Origin: Cyclobacteriaceae bacterium
Lineage (GTDB): Bacteria; Bacteroidota; Bacteroidia; Cytophagales; Cyclobacteriaceae
Reading direction: 5' to 3'
NCBI GenBank assembly: GCA_029882685.1
Contig: JAOUKH010000003.1
Span: forward strand, 1-45,189
Length of the DNA stretch: 45,189 bases
Shown: piece after piece, positions 30,101-38,936 of the stretch
Position numbering within the stretch: position 1 is the first letter of the stretch
Layout of the letters: each line of letters begins with the position of its first letter
Translations under genes and position numbers: made by a program
Notes under the pieces: model-generated
Database searches by the model: none
What the model was told of the DNA's origin: nothing
Seen by the model: only the letters and a program-made list of their open reading frames with translations

Positions 30101-30438
30101 GCCCCTGTATTCCAGTTGCTATTCCCTGACACACCTGCTTTTTCAGTAATATCTTCAAAGGTTAAACCTCCTTTATTTAGGTATAATTTGTTTTTTACTT
30201 GATTACCAGAAAAGTAGATGTCTGGTAAACCATCATTATTAATATCTCCAATGGCAACGCCACCCCCATTATAGAAATAGAGGTAATCAAGGATGTTAAA
30301 ATCATCACTCTCGGTAAGAGAATTCTGAAAACTAATTCCAGTTTCAGAAGGAGAGAGGCTTTCAAATAAGGGCTTCTTGTTATTGCAGGCAACGAGCGAT
30401 AAAAAAAATGAGAATAGTAATGTATATCTTTTCAACAT
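27190..30438 (-). CDS. VCBS/FG-GAP repeat lipoprotein with ASPIC/UnbV domain (paralogue 2)
   Basis: Lipobox FLSLVACNNKK; about 13-14 DxxxDGxxD blades; KGVGTKVFSYHNGKLQYKELFTVRGFQSSSEPTIHFGYEDAEKVDSIRIIWPDNTTQTL. Confidence 0.93.
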   Translation of the reverse strand: MLKRYTLLFSFFLSLVACNNKKPLFESLSPSETGISFQNSLTESDDFNILDYLYFYNGGGVAIGDINNDGLPDIYFSGNQVKNKLYLNKGGLTFEDITEKAGVSGNSNWNTGAVMGDVNGDGFLDIYVCAVVGIRGLTGYNELFINNGDNTFTENAAKYGLDHETFSSSAAFLDYDLDGDLDIFLLNHAIHTQESFGHANLRHKRSIETGDKLMRNDGEFFTDISEEAGIYGGINGYGLGVAISDFNQDGFPDIYVGNDFHEDDYYYVNNGNGTFTESLKKYFGHTSRFSMGNDVADLNHDGMPDIISLDMLPEDEKILKSSDGDEEVNIMELRTSQYGYHYQFSRNTLQINQGTSMFAETALMSGIAATDWSWSSLFADFDQDGEQDLFISNGIPKRPNDLDFIKFVSNEQIKEKIDATKLVDQQALDLMPSGAVRNYLFKGTGNLTFENKSDDWIPNESLFSAATAMGDLDNDGDLDLVINNINGLASLYINQINEKASYLKLKFDYRSPNTKGVGTKVFSYHNGKLQYKELFTVRGFQSSSEPTIHFGYEDAEKVDSIRIIWPDNTTQTLKDISVNQVLTISPTKVNTFDYKQLTNVKGKLFELLENNMGIDFIHIEDKYIDFDRQRLMPYQVSDRGPATAIGDINNDGKTDIFFGGSKFIPSQIYVQIDSSFEKIHIQEIENDSIKEDVTVIIQDLNNDDKNDILVGSGGADFYNQMKPLLDSYYLQSDSSFVNESFPEYFENASVIKMADYDNDGDLDAFIGNLSVSNDYGNIPNSYLLNNENGEFSIVENIELQKSGMITDAVWSDYNNDGEIDLIVVGEWMSPKFFKNQEGELIEDKLLNGGMNGLWQSIAPFDIDKDGDIDYVLGNWGLNSKFNASEKYPMKMYYHDFDNNGSTETILAIEKNGKYYTLEGLDELSGQLVTLRKKFTRYKDFAGKTVEEIFDGNTLKSSEILEVSNLKSGYLKNDNGNFYFHCFPSELQIAPIMALLIHDFDKDGKDDLLAGGNYFGVKPFHGRFDAFSGALIKNETDIKSGYKIGLDFTNKSVRDMNIISINNSEYLLVTINNAKAQLYKLIK

Positions 30439-30468
30439 TTATTTTCCTTTAAAATATTTCCTGAAATT

Positions 30469-33400
30469 CTATTTAAAAACCTTAGGCTTTTCATCGTTTA
30501 TGGCAGCAAAGAGATATTCGTCACCATTTTTATCCTTGAAAGAAGTTAGGTGTTTGATTTCGTCTCTAACAAAAAAACCACTCTTTTTATATTCTTGCCA
30601 TTCGAAACCCATTTTACCATCTCCTAGTAAAACACTTCCATAATTAGCATCTAACCGAGAATATTGAGGCTTAAATTCAAAATTGTTTCCTGCCAATATG
30701 ATATCCATATTCCCATCGTTATTTACATCAGAACATGATATTCCACAAACACATGAAAGCTGAACTCTATTTGGTAGTTTTTTTATTGAGAACATACCGT
30801 CTCCATTATTTATAGCTACAATTGTTTCAGATATATTAGCTTTTTTAATTATAGTGTTCCTTAAAATATCTTCTGAAAACAATTTATGGATTGTTTTTGT
30901 TGCGTATTCGGAGGCTTTAAGGTTTTCTTTTTTTAGTGATACTATCTGGCCAGTAAGCTCCTTTCTCATATGAATGGGGTAGTCTCCATTGTCATAATTA
31001 GTAGTAGTTATTTGTTCTATTCCACCATTATTATCAAAATCATTAACCCACATTTTTATGGGGTTTTCTATTGTGGTTTTGTAGGGTATATTGCTTCCTT
31101 GGTTACCAATAATAAAATCCATATCGCCATCATTATCTAAATCAGAAGCTTCTAAGGTGTTCCACCAACCATGGAGGCTGTCTAGTGTACTCGGCATTTT
31201 AGAAAGACTTCTTCCAGAGTTCTTATAAATCATTGGAACACCCCAATCAGCTACTGTAATTAAATCTTTAATGCCATCTTTATCCACATCAGCCCATAAG
31301 GCATCTGTAATCATGCCAGCATCTTTGGTATGATAAGCATACCGTTCTGTCCCATTAATAAAAGTACCATCCCCATTATTCACAAGAAATAAATGTTCAG
31401 GATCAATTCCGTATATACCAGGAACACTTCTAGAACCAATAAATAAGTCTATATCTCCATCTGCATCAAAGTCATTGGGTGCTATAACCGAGATGTTGGT
31501 TTGTAGATGAGGCAATTCATTTGTAGACTTCACAAATTGACCATTACCTTTATTTATATACAATCGAGATATATAATTAAGCTGATCCTGACTTTCATTC
31601 CCTCCAGATCCCACTATCAAATCCTGATCTCCATCTCCATCTGCATCAAAAAAACTGGCAGCAGTATCTTCATAATGGGCATCATTTTCAAATGATTTTT
31701 GAGTAATAATTGATAAATAGCCTTCTCCTTGGTGTAAATACAATATACCTGATTGTCCTTTTGCTCCACCAACAAATACATCTTCATGACCATCTCCGTT
31801 GATGTCAGCAATCGCTAATGCAGGACCCTCTTGTGAAAGTTTTTTGCTAATAAGTCCTTCATAATCAAAATCGTTATAAATATTTTCTTGATGAGATACA
31901 AGTGAATTATTAGACACTTCTTGAAGAAGAGTAGGTGTTAATTTTTCTTGTTTGGTATTATATACTTCTGTAGCACTGCTATGTGATAATGTTAATAATT
32001 GGTTGGCATTAACATTAATTAATTTTTGCGTTTTATCATCAGGCCAAATTATCCTTATAGAATCAATTATGTTCACATCACCCAAACCAATGGTCATTAC
32101 GTAATCAACTGAGGACTGAAACCCACGTGAAGGCATTAGTTCTTGAAAAATAACCTTATGATTAGAGAAAAGCTTAACTGATGTTCCAATTGCAAATGTG
32201 TTTTTGTCACTTCCTTCAAACTTTAGTTTGATGTAATTATTGTTATTAAGTTTTTCGCTGTTATTTCTAAATACAAATGCTTCCATGTTCACATTGTTAA
32301 CCACTACATCCAAATCACCATCATTATCTAAATCTGCATAGGCACATCCATTTGAAAAACTTGGAATTTTTAAACCCCATTTTTCTGATACATCTTCAAA
32401 TGTTAAATCTTGATTGTTTTTATAAGCATAATTTGGTAGTGCCACCACAGGCATTTTATCAATTATAGAACTAATATCTTCTTTCTTTCCAGTGAGTGCT
32501 AAATTTTGAATCACTTCATTTGCAAAGAAATCTACAAAGTCAATATCAGTTAAATCATGATTTATTCCATTGGTAATATATAAGTCTTTGTAGCCATCAT
32601 TATCCATATCAAACATTAGTCCTGCCCAGCTCCAATCAGTTTTAGCTACACCACTAAAATTGGCTATTTCCGAAAAGGATTGATTTCCATTATTTATTTG
32701 AAGTGTATTTTGAATATACTGTTGATAAAAATCTCTACTTTGTTTTAGCTTGAACACGTTATAGCTTTCAAATTCCATAACACTTTTTATTCTCTGATCA
32801 GCTTCAGGCATCATATCAGTTATGAAAATATCATTCAAGCCATCATTATTTATATCAGCCATATCTACACCCATTGCAGAGAGGCATAAATGTGAAGTCC
32901 AGTTTTTGATATCTTCTTTGAAAGTACCATCTTGATTATTAATGTATAAATAATCTCGTTCATAAAAGTCATTAGAAACGTAAATGTCAGGGTATAGGTC
33001 ACCATTTAGATCACTTATATAAACACCCAATCCAAAGCCTATTAAACTACCAAATATTCCAGCTTCTTCACTCACATTTGTAAATTTACCTTCATCATTG
33101 CGAAGTAACATATCACCTACACCTTTGAAAATATCTGGTACATCCCAATCCTGAGCTCTTTTTTGTCGATCAGAAGCATAGCCAAGACTACTTACAGGAA
33201 TATTGCTATTATTAAGAATATATGCATCTAAATCCCCATCCTTATCATAGTCAAAAAATGAAGCATGGGTGGAAAACCCTGTTTTCGCTAAATTAAATTC
33301 TTTAGCACTTTCGGTAAAAGTCAAATCACCATTATTGATGTACAAATCATTATCATGATTATTTCCCTCTAAATTTCCTGCATTACTCACGTAGATATCT

Positions 33401-33804
33401 AAAAAACCGTCTTGATTTATATCTACCATCATTACTCCAGTAGACCATGGTTTATTCCCTTCAATACCAGCTGATTTTGAAATATCTTCAAATATAAAAT
33501 CACCTTTATTGATGTACAATTTATTGGGTTTCATGTTAGCAGTCATGTATATATCTGCCAAACCATCATTATTAACATCACCGATAGCTACACCACCACC
33601 GTTGTAGAAATTTCGGTATTTGAAAATGTTGAAGTTTTTTTGATTTTCAATCTCGTTGATAAATGCAATTCCTGTTTTCTCAGAGGAGAGTTGTGAGAAA
33701 AGAGGTATAGATAAACTTTCGTCTTTTTCAACCTCACTTTTAGTTTGGCATGAAAAAATAGTTATAGATAGAATTACAATGGCAAATAGCTTATTTATAT
33801 ACAT
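30469..33804 (-). CDS. VCBS/FG-GAP repeat lipoprotein with ASPIC/UnbV domain (paralogue 3)
   Basis: Lipobox ITIFSCQTK; about 13-14 DxxxDGxxD blades; FAIGTSVKLFSNHKVIFQELMPSRGFQSSVDYVMTIGLGDVNIIDSIRIIWPDDKTQKL. Confidence 0.93.
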   Translation of the reverse strand: MYINKLFAIVILSITIFSCQTKSEVEKDESLSIPLFSQLSSEKTGIAFINEIENQKNFNIFKYRNFYNGGGVAIGDVNNDGLADIYMTANMKPNKLYINKGDFIFEDISKSAGIEGNKPWSTGVMMVDINQDGFLDIYVSNAGNLEGNNHDNDLYINNGDLTFTESAKEFNLAKTGFSTHASFFDYDKDGDLDAYILNNSNIPVSSLGYASDRQKRAQDWDVPDIFKGVGDMLLRNDEGKFTNVSEEAGIFGSLIGFGLGVYISDLNGDLYPDIYVSNDFYERDYLYINNQDGTFKEDIKNWTSHLCLSAMGVDMADINNDGLNDIFITDMMPEADQRIKSVMEFESYNVFKLKQSRDFYQQYIQNTLQINNGNQSFSEIANFSGVAKTDWSWAGLMFDMDNDGYKDLYITNGINHDLTDIDFVDFFANEVIQNLALTGKKEDISSIIDKMPVVALPNYAYKNNQDLTFEDVSEKWGLKIPSFSNGCAYADLDNDGDLDVVVNNVNMEAFVFRNNSEKLNNNNYIKLKFEGSDKNTFAIGTSVKLFSNHKVIFQELMPSRGFQSSVDYVMTIGLGDVNIIDSIRIIWPDDKTQKLINVNANQLLTLSHSSATEVYNTKQEKLTPTLLQEVSNNSLVSHQENIYNDFDYEGLISKKLSQEGPALAIADINGDGHEDVFVGGAKGQSGILYLHQGEGYLSIITQKSFENDAHYEDTAASFFDADGDGDQDLIVGSGGNESQDQLNYISRLYINKGNGQFVKSTNELPHLQTNISVIAPNDFDADGDIDLFIGSRSVPGIYGIDPEHLFLVNNGDGTFINGTERYAYHTKDAGMITDALWADVDKDGIKDLITVADWGVPMIYKNSGRSLSKMPSTLDSLHGWWNTLEASDLDNDGDMDFIIGNQGSNIPYKTTIENPIKMWVNDFDNNGGIEQITTTNYDNGDYPIHMRKELTGQIVSLKKENLKASEYATKTIHKLFSEDILRNTIIKKANISETIVAINNGDGMFSIKKLPNRVQLSCVCGISCSDVNNDGNMDIILAGNNFEFKPQYSRLDANYGSVLLGDGKMGFEWQEYKKSGFFVRDEIKHLTSFKDKNGDEYLFAAINDEKPKVFK

Positions 33805-33914
33805 ACTTTGTATTATTTATCTTCATAAAAACAGCTGTTCATAACTTCATCTTTTTTCACTAATTATTTCATTAAGATAAAAGTTAAGGTTTAGTTTGTG
33901 TAAATATATAAAAT

Positions 33915-33941
33915 AAAAAGAGGGCATATAGCCCTCTTTTT
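33915..33941 (-). terminator. Intrinsic terminator or attenuator between susD and the VCBS gene block
   Basis: AAAAAGAGGGC-atata-GCCCTCTTTTT perfect 11-bp stem with T-run. Confidence 0.85.
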
Positions 33942-33966
33942 ATTAAAATGAAATAGTATTTGATCC

Positions 33967-35538
33967 TTAATATCCTGGATTTTGTATTAAGCCAGGATTA
34001 GACAACAATGCATTAGATGGAATCGGGAATAAATCAGTATGGTTATCACCTGATTCCTTAAACTGCCATGCAGAAGAGAATGTTCCGAAGCGAATCATAT
34101 CATTTCTTCTCCATCCTTCTGTATAGAGTTCACGAGCTCTTTCATCTAGCATGTCAGCTTCTGATAGTGACGCTAAAGCAGTAGTATTAGCTCTTAAACC
34201 TCTTAAAATATTAACATCAGCCAGCGCTCCACCAGTATCGCCAGATCTCATTTTAGCTTCAGCCCTCATTAAGAAAGCATCTGCAAATCGAGCCATTACA
34301 ACACCTGATGTCCAAGCACCATTTGCTGGAGAATACTTTAATAATCTCATACCAGTAACTTCATTATTACCAATTAAACCAGGTAATTCTTTAGTGAAAA
34401 CTAAAGGATCTCCTGTTCTAGTTTCTAATGGAATAGCAGAAGTTCCATCCCAGCCATACATCTGTCCTAATTGGAAACCGAAACCAAAACCTTGGTTAGC
34501 AGCATCTGTGGAAGCTAATGTTTGTGTGTAACCTCGTCTTTCTTCCTGACCAGCTCCTAAAGAATTGTCTGCTGTAGGACCTTCAAATTTATCATAAAAT
34601 TCAGCCAATGTAGTAAAGCCATTCCATCCACCACCACCATTGTCAGTGTGCGCTTGATTATAATGAAGGCTGTTCCATGCTCTATTTGCCATTCCAGCAT
34701 TTACACTCCATATCACATCTGTGTTTGTATAAGCAGGTCCAACAAATATATCGAAATAATTTCCGCTTGTTAATGCATACCCTTCAGCTTCAATAGCATC
34801 CACTAATGAGATTACGTCAGATAAATCATTTGCACCATATGCCCCTAAGTATACAGCCGCATTTAATTTAACTTTTGCTAACCAGAATCTTGCAGTAGCC
34901 TTTACAGGTCTGGTTTTATCAGCACTTGCGGCATCACTTACTGGTAAATCAGCTATTGCATCTTCTAAGTCACTTACAATCAAATCATAAGCTTCAGCTC
35001 TAGTCATAACTGATGGAATTATTTCAGGTCCATCTGTAGGATTTCGAAAAGGAACTTGTCCATAGAAGTCCATTATAACCCACATATTATATGCTCTAGC
35101 AAATTTTGCTTCTGCTACCTGAGCTACTGATGCATTACTTAAAGGATCGATTACTTCAGTGGCTCTAAGAACTGCGCTATTTTTGTTGTTCCATACGCTC
35201 AAAACCTGACTATGTGTTGAACCCCAAGTGTGAGCGTGTAAAGTACGCCACACACCATTATCACCCCAATCAGTACCACGAGTAGGTACTAATAACTCAT
35301 CTGTAGTAACCTCAGTCATAGCATATAAGTTAGACTGATCTCCAGCTTGTCCAGAAATATTGTTATATATATTTGTTAAAGAGGCAGCAGGATCAGCAAC
35401 TCCATTAAAAATATCAGAAGCTCCTTCAGTAATTAAAGAATCAGTTTCATCGATTTGTAAACTACAGGAAGACACTAGAAACCAAAGCATAAATGCTGGT
35501 ATCCATAGTCTATTTATATATTTATTTTTATTTACCAT
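33967..35538 (-). CDS. RagB/SusD family nutrient-uptake outer-membrane lipoprotein
   Basis: Start MVNKNKYINRLWIPAFMLWFLVSSCSLQIDETDS (35538 preferred over 35577); ARFADAFLMRAEAKMRSGDTGGALADVNILRGLRANT...LLDERARELYTEGWRRNDMIRFGTF...LFPIPSNALLSNPGLIQNPGY is a classic SusD C-terminus. Confidence 0.97.
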   Translation of the reverse strand: MVNKNKYINRLWIPAFMLWFLVSSCSLQIDETDSLITEGASDIFNGVADPAASLTNIYNNISGQAGDQSNLYAMTEVTTDELLVPTRGTDWGDNGVWRTLHAHTWGSTHSQVLSVWNNKNSAVLRATEVIDPLSNASVAQVAEAKFARAYNMWVIMDFYGQVPFRNPTDGPEIIPSVMTRAEAYDLIVSDLEDAIADLPVSDAASADKTRPVKATARFWLAKVKLNAAVYLGAYGANDLSDVISLVDAIEAEGYALTSGNYFDIFVGPAYTNTDVIWSVNAGMANRAWNSLHYNQAHTDNGGGGWNGFTTLAEFYDKFEGPTADNSLGAGQEERRGYTQTLASTDAANQGFGFGFQLGQMYGWDGTSAIPLETRTGDPLVFTKELPGLIGNNEVTGMRLLKYSPANGAWTSGVVMARFADAFLMRAEAKMRSGDTGGALADVNILRGLRANTTALASLSEADMLDERARELYTEGWRRNDMIRFGTFSSAWQFKESGDNHTDLFPIPSNALLSNPGLIQNPGY

Positions 35539-35563
35539 TTTCTTTTTTTTATAATTAATCAAA

Positions 35564-38500
35564 TTAGAATGATGCATTTAGTCCCAAAGTAAAGGTTCTT
35601 GGTCTTGGATATGCCGTGTAATCTATGCCTGCTGTAGGTAGACTATTTAACAACTGATAGTTGGCAGGGTTTGAACTAACTTCAGGGTCTAATCCAGAAT
35701 ATTTAGTGATAACAAATAGGTTTTGAGCTGTAAGGTTAAATCTTAAACTCTTTATCATACTGCTGCTATTCAACGATACATTATATCCTATACTCATTGT
35801 TTGCATTCTAAAAAAGTTTCCACTTTCTAAGAAACGTGTAGAAACAGCAGCTTCAGCTGCTCCAGACTCTCCACTTGTCAATACATCAGGAGTTACATTT
35901 CTAGCATTGTTGATAGAGCCTGCAGTAAAAAAGCCATTTTGTGTATTGTTGTAAATATAATGTCCAAACTGACCTGTCATATATGCAGCAAAGTCTATGC
36001 TTTTATATCTAACATTTAATGAAGCTCCTGTATTCCATGTAGGTAGTGCAGATTTGTTCAAATAAGTTTGGTTATCACCTATAGGTTGTCCATTCGCATC
36101 AAACCCTTCAAATTCTCTTAAATGGTAGGTGAATAAAGGATAACCACCAGCTAGACGCTGTGCGTATGCACCTGAAAGACCTTGACCATATATTTGACCA
36201 GCATTTAGCTCACCAGCAAAATCTTTTACTAGATTGTTATTTTTTGCTACGTTTCCACCAATACTAAAAGAGATATCTTCAGTTTCTACAGCTTCATATG
36301 TTAATGATAACTCCCAACCTTTATTTTCAACAATTGCATCAAGGTTATCATATATTTGGTTTGCAACAGCTGGCTGAGCAGCATCTCTTCTCAACAATAA
36401 ATCTGTTGTTTGCTTATTGTAGAAATCTAAACTACCATAAATTTTTTCATTTAAAATACCGAAATCTATACCAGCTGCTAATTGAGAAGTTTCTTCCCAT
36501 TTTAAGCCTGGGTTAACAGAACCTTGTGTCGTAGTTCCAGGTACACCTATTTCACGACTACTACCTACACCAACATCAGCCCACCTTTCTCTTCTAATGA
36601 ACTCTCCATATCCAAGTCCATCTTGGTTACCAACTATTCCATACCCTGCTCTTAATTTCATTGTACTAAAAAAATCAGGCATAAAATCTTCTTCTGATAA
36701 TTTCCAAGCTACAGCACCGGAAGGGAAAACCCCATAAGTGTTTTCAGAACCAAATTTAGAAGATCCATCTACTCTTAATGTTGCTGTGATAATGTATTTA
36801 TCAGATATAGTGAAGTTACCTCTTGCAAAGTATGATTGTAAGTAGTCAGTTTGATCATAATAATTCGCTGCAATAGCTTCAACATCAACTCCTGTAGGTC
36901 TTGCAAAATACGCTTGATTTAATGTGCCTTCACTTGTATTAATTCCACTTACAAATCCCCCAGTTGTTTGAGTGCCATTTCGGAGATCATTTGAAATTCC
37001 CCAGTTGTTATAGTTGTCGTAAATGGCATCTGCTGCTGCTACACCAGCATCATAAGAACTCCTAATTTCATCCTCCATAGCACCAAATTCGTTACTACTA
37101 AACCCTCTAGCTCCAGCCCAATGCCATTGATTTCTAAAACTTTGAAATGAATATCCGCCTACAATTTCTAAATCAATTGATCCCATTTCCTTTGTGTAAT
37201 TCAAAGTTAATTCAACCAAATTATTGAAACTACGATTTTCATTCAATTGACCTTGTCCAAAACCTTGAACACCATTTCCTGCGTTTATCGCATCACCAGT
37301 TATAAGCGTTACCCCTTCGCCTGTAGCCTTATCTAGTCCGTAAGTAGCTTTAGCTACTAACCCATCAGTTATTTTGTAATCGGCCGAAAGGTTAGTTAAA
37401 ATCCTGTTGGTTGCACCTTGTGATTGAAAATAGGTCAACATATTGGCAGGACTTCTTTGCCCTCCTGTATCAAAATCAGGATCCGTAGACCATGTTGGGT
37501 TGGCTGAATAAGCAGCACCTAAAATATCACCCTGAAATCCAGCATTTCCACTAATTGGTGGATCTTCTCTTTTAACATTAGAATAAGTAGCCTGTAAATT
37601 AAGGTTGAGTTTGTTGTCTAGGAATGACTTATTGCCATTTAGTCTAGTTGTGAATCTCTTCATATAAGAATTCTTCATCACTCCTTGCTGATCTTCATAT
37701 CCAAGAGATGCTCTAATAGAACCTGTTTTGAACCCTTTAGAGTAAGCTAAATTTTGTTTGTTTGAAACAGAAGTTCTAGTGATATAATCCTGCCAGTCTG
37801 TATTACTTCCATAATTTTGAGCTACAGGATCACCTCCATACTGTGCGACACCATCTAAGAAAGCCTGACCCTCCAAAAGTTCATATTTGTTTGCAGGAGA
37901 AGCAACACTGACACTTGAAGAAAATTCAAGAGATCCACTTCCTTTACCACTTTTAGTAGTAATAATTACAACGCCATTAGCACCTCTAGAACCATATATA
38001 GCTGTTGCAGAAGCATCTTTCAAAATACTTATGCTTTCAATATCATTAGGGTTGATAAAGTTTAACGGGTTTGTGTCTCCTGAAGTTCCATAACCTACAT
38101 CTGATGATGCTGGCTGAGTACCCCCACTTAACGGCACACCATCTACAACATAGAGAGGGTTATTGTTTGACCTGATAGAACTAGTACCACGAATTCTTAA
38201 TTGAACCCCATCACCTGGTGAACCACTTGTAGATGTAATTTGCACACCAGCAGACTTTCCTTGAATTAATTGTTCAGGAGAAGATATAACACCACCATTA
38301 AAATCTTCTGATGATACTGCTACAACAGCACCAGTAGCATCTTTAATAGTAGTGCTACCATATCCAATTACAACTACTTCTGATAATTGTGTTGCATCCT
38401 CAGCCATTGTTATATTAATCACTGTTTGAGTTCCTACAGTAATTTCCTGAGTTGCATACCCGACAAATGAAAAGACAATCACATCATTTTGATTTGCCTT

Positions 38501-38680
38501 AACAGTGTATTCACCATTAGCATCAGATATTGCTCCAGTAGTTGTGCCTTTGATCTGAATACTTACCCCCGGTAAGTCACCGGAAGCATCTGAGATTTTC
38601 CCCGTAATTGTTGTTTCCTGTGCAAAAATGCTTGTAGTAAGCACAGTAGCAGAGAAAATTAATAGTAATAATTTCTTCAT
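35564..38680 (-). CDS. SusC/RagA family TonB-linked outer-membrane transporter
   Basis: Start MKKLLLLIFSATVLTTSIFAQ at 38680 (ORF open to 38725); carboxypeptidase-D-like repeat GKISDASGDLPGVSIQIKGTTTGAISDANGEYTV; VVVIGYGSTTIKDATGAV; plug SISILKDASATAIYGSRGANGVVIITTKSGK. Confidence 0.98.
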   Translation of the reverse strand: MKKLLLLIFSATVLTTSIFAQETTITGKISDASGDLPGVSIQIKGTTTGAISDANGEYTVKANQNDVIVFSFVGYATQEITVGTQTVINITMAEDATQLSEVVVIGYGSTTIKDATGAVVAVSSEDFNGGVISSPEQLIQGKSAGVQITSTSGSPGDGVQLRIRGTSSIRSNNNPLYVVDGVPLSGGTQPASSDVGYGTSGDTNPLNFINPNDIESISILKDASATAIYGSRGANGVVIITTKSGKGSGSLEFSSSVSVASPANKYELLEGQAFLDGVAQYGGDPVAQNYGSNTDWQDYITRTSVSNKQNLAYSKGFKTGSIRASLGYEDQQGVMKNSYMKRFTTRLNGNKSFLDNKLNLNLQATYSNVKREDPPISGNAGFQGDILGAAYSANPTWSTDPDFDTGGQRSPANMLTYFQSQGATNRILTNLSADYKITDGLVAKATYGLDKATGEGVTLITGDAINAGNGVQGFGQGQLNENRSFNNLVELTLNYTKEMGSIDLEIVGGYSFQSFRNQWHWAGARGFSSNEFGAMEDEIRSSYDAGVAAADAIYDNYNNWGISNDLRNGTQTTGGFVSGINTSEGTLNQAYFARPTGVDVEAIAANYYDQTDYLQSYFARGNFTISDKYIITATLRVDGSSKFGSENTYGVFPSGAVAWKLSEEDFMPDFFSTMKLRAGYGIVGNQDGLGYGEFIRRERWADVGVGSSREIGVPGTTTQGSVNPGLKWEETSQLAAGIDFGILNEKIYGSLDFYNKQTTDLLLRRDAAQPAVANQIYDNLDAIVENKGWELSLTYEAVETEDISFSIGGNVAKNNNLVKDFAGELNAGQIYGQGLSGAYAQRLAGGYPLFTYHLREFEGFDANGQPIGDNQTYLNKSALPTWNTGASLNVRYKSIDFAAYMTGQFGHYIYNNTQNGFFTAGSINNARNVTPDVLTSGESGAAEAAVSTRFLESGNFFRMQTMSIGYNVSLNSSSMIKSLRFNLTAQNLFVITKYSGLDPEVSSNPANYQLLNSLPTAGIDYTAYPRPRTFTLGLNASF

Positions 38681-38768
38681 AAAGCTATTTAGTTTAGATA
38701 AAACGTGAAAAGTTATTTTATACAATTCAGCAATTTAGCATGTTTAGTGTAATTTCCTAGCATAATTT

Positions 38769-38812
38769 ACCGATTAAATTTAATGCAAACGTTTGCATTA
38801 AATTTAATCGGT
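38769..38812. promoter_or_regulatory. Perfect 44-bp nested palindrome with LacI-family-like operator core upstream of susC
   Basis: ACCGATTAAATTTAATGCAAAC|GTTTGCATTAAATTTAATCGGT, both halves exact reverse complements; core TGCAAACGTTTGCA flanked by two copies of self-palindromic TTAAATTTAA. Confidence 0.8.
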
Positions 38813-38867
38813 CTAAATACAGATTATTAATAAATCAAAAAAAAAGTGTTTTTTCACTAGTATGAAT

Positions 38868-38898
38868 AAAAAAGCGCAAGATAAATTCTTACGCTTTT
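38868..38898 (-). terminator. Intrinsic terminator of the terC-like gene
   Basis: aaaaaagcgcaaga-taaat-tcttacgctttt; 11-12-bp stem with one mismatch and T-run on the minus strand. Confidence 0.75.
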
Positions 38899-38936
38899 CA
38901 ATTAATTTTAGTGCTATATTGATTAATTATTAAAAC

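Noticed and set aside
30195-30392. 65-aa minus-strand ORF inside VCBS paralogue 2
   Set aside because: Out-of-frame overlap with the 27190-30438 gene; no independent evidence.
22961-33804. Repeated 'ccatcattatt / tcaccatcattatctaaatc' DNA motifs that could look like a CRISPR or tandem repeat array
   Set aside because: Irregularly spaced and in frame with DxDxDG calcium-binding repeats; explained by the VCBS/FG-GAP protein repeats.
34151-34531. 126-aa plus-strand ORF opposite susD
   Set aside because: Shadow ORF antisense to a clear SusD gene.
38769-38812. The 44-bp palindrome as a transcription terminator of terC
   Set aside because: A separate better terminator lies at 38868-38898, right after terC; the palindrome has no loop or T-run and its core resembles an operator.
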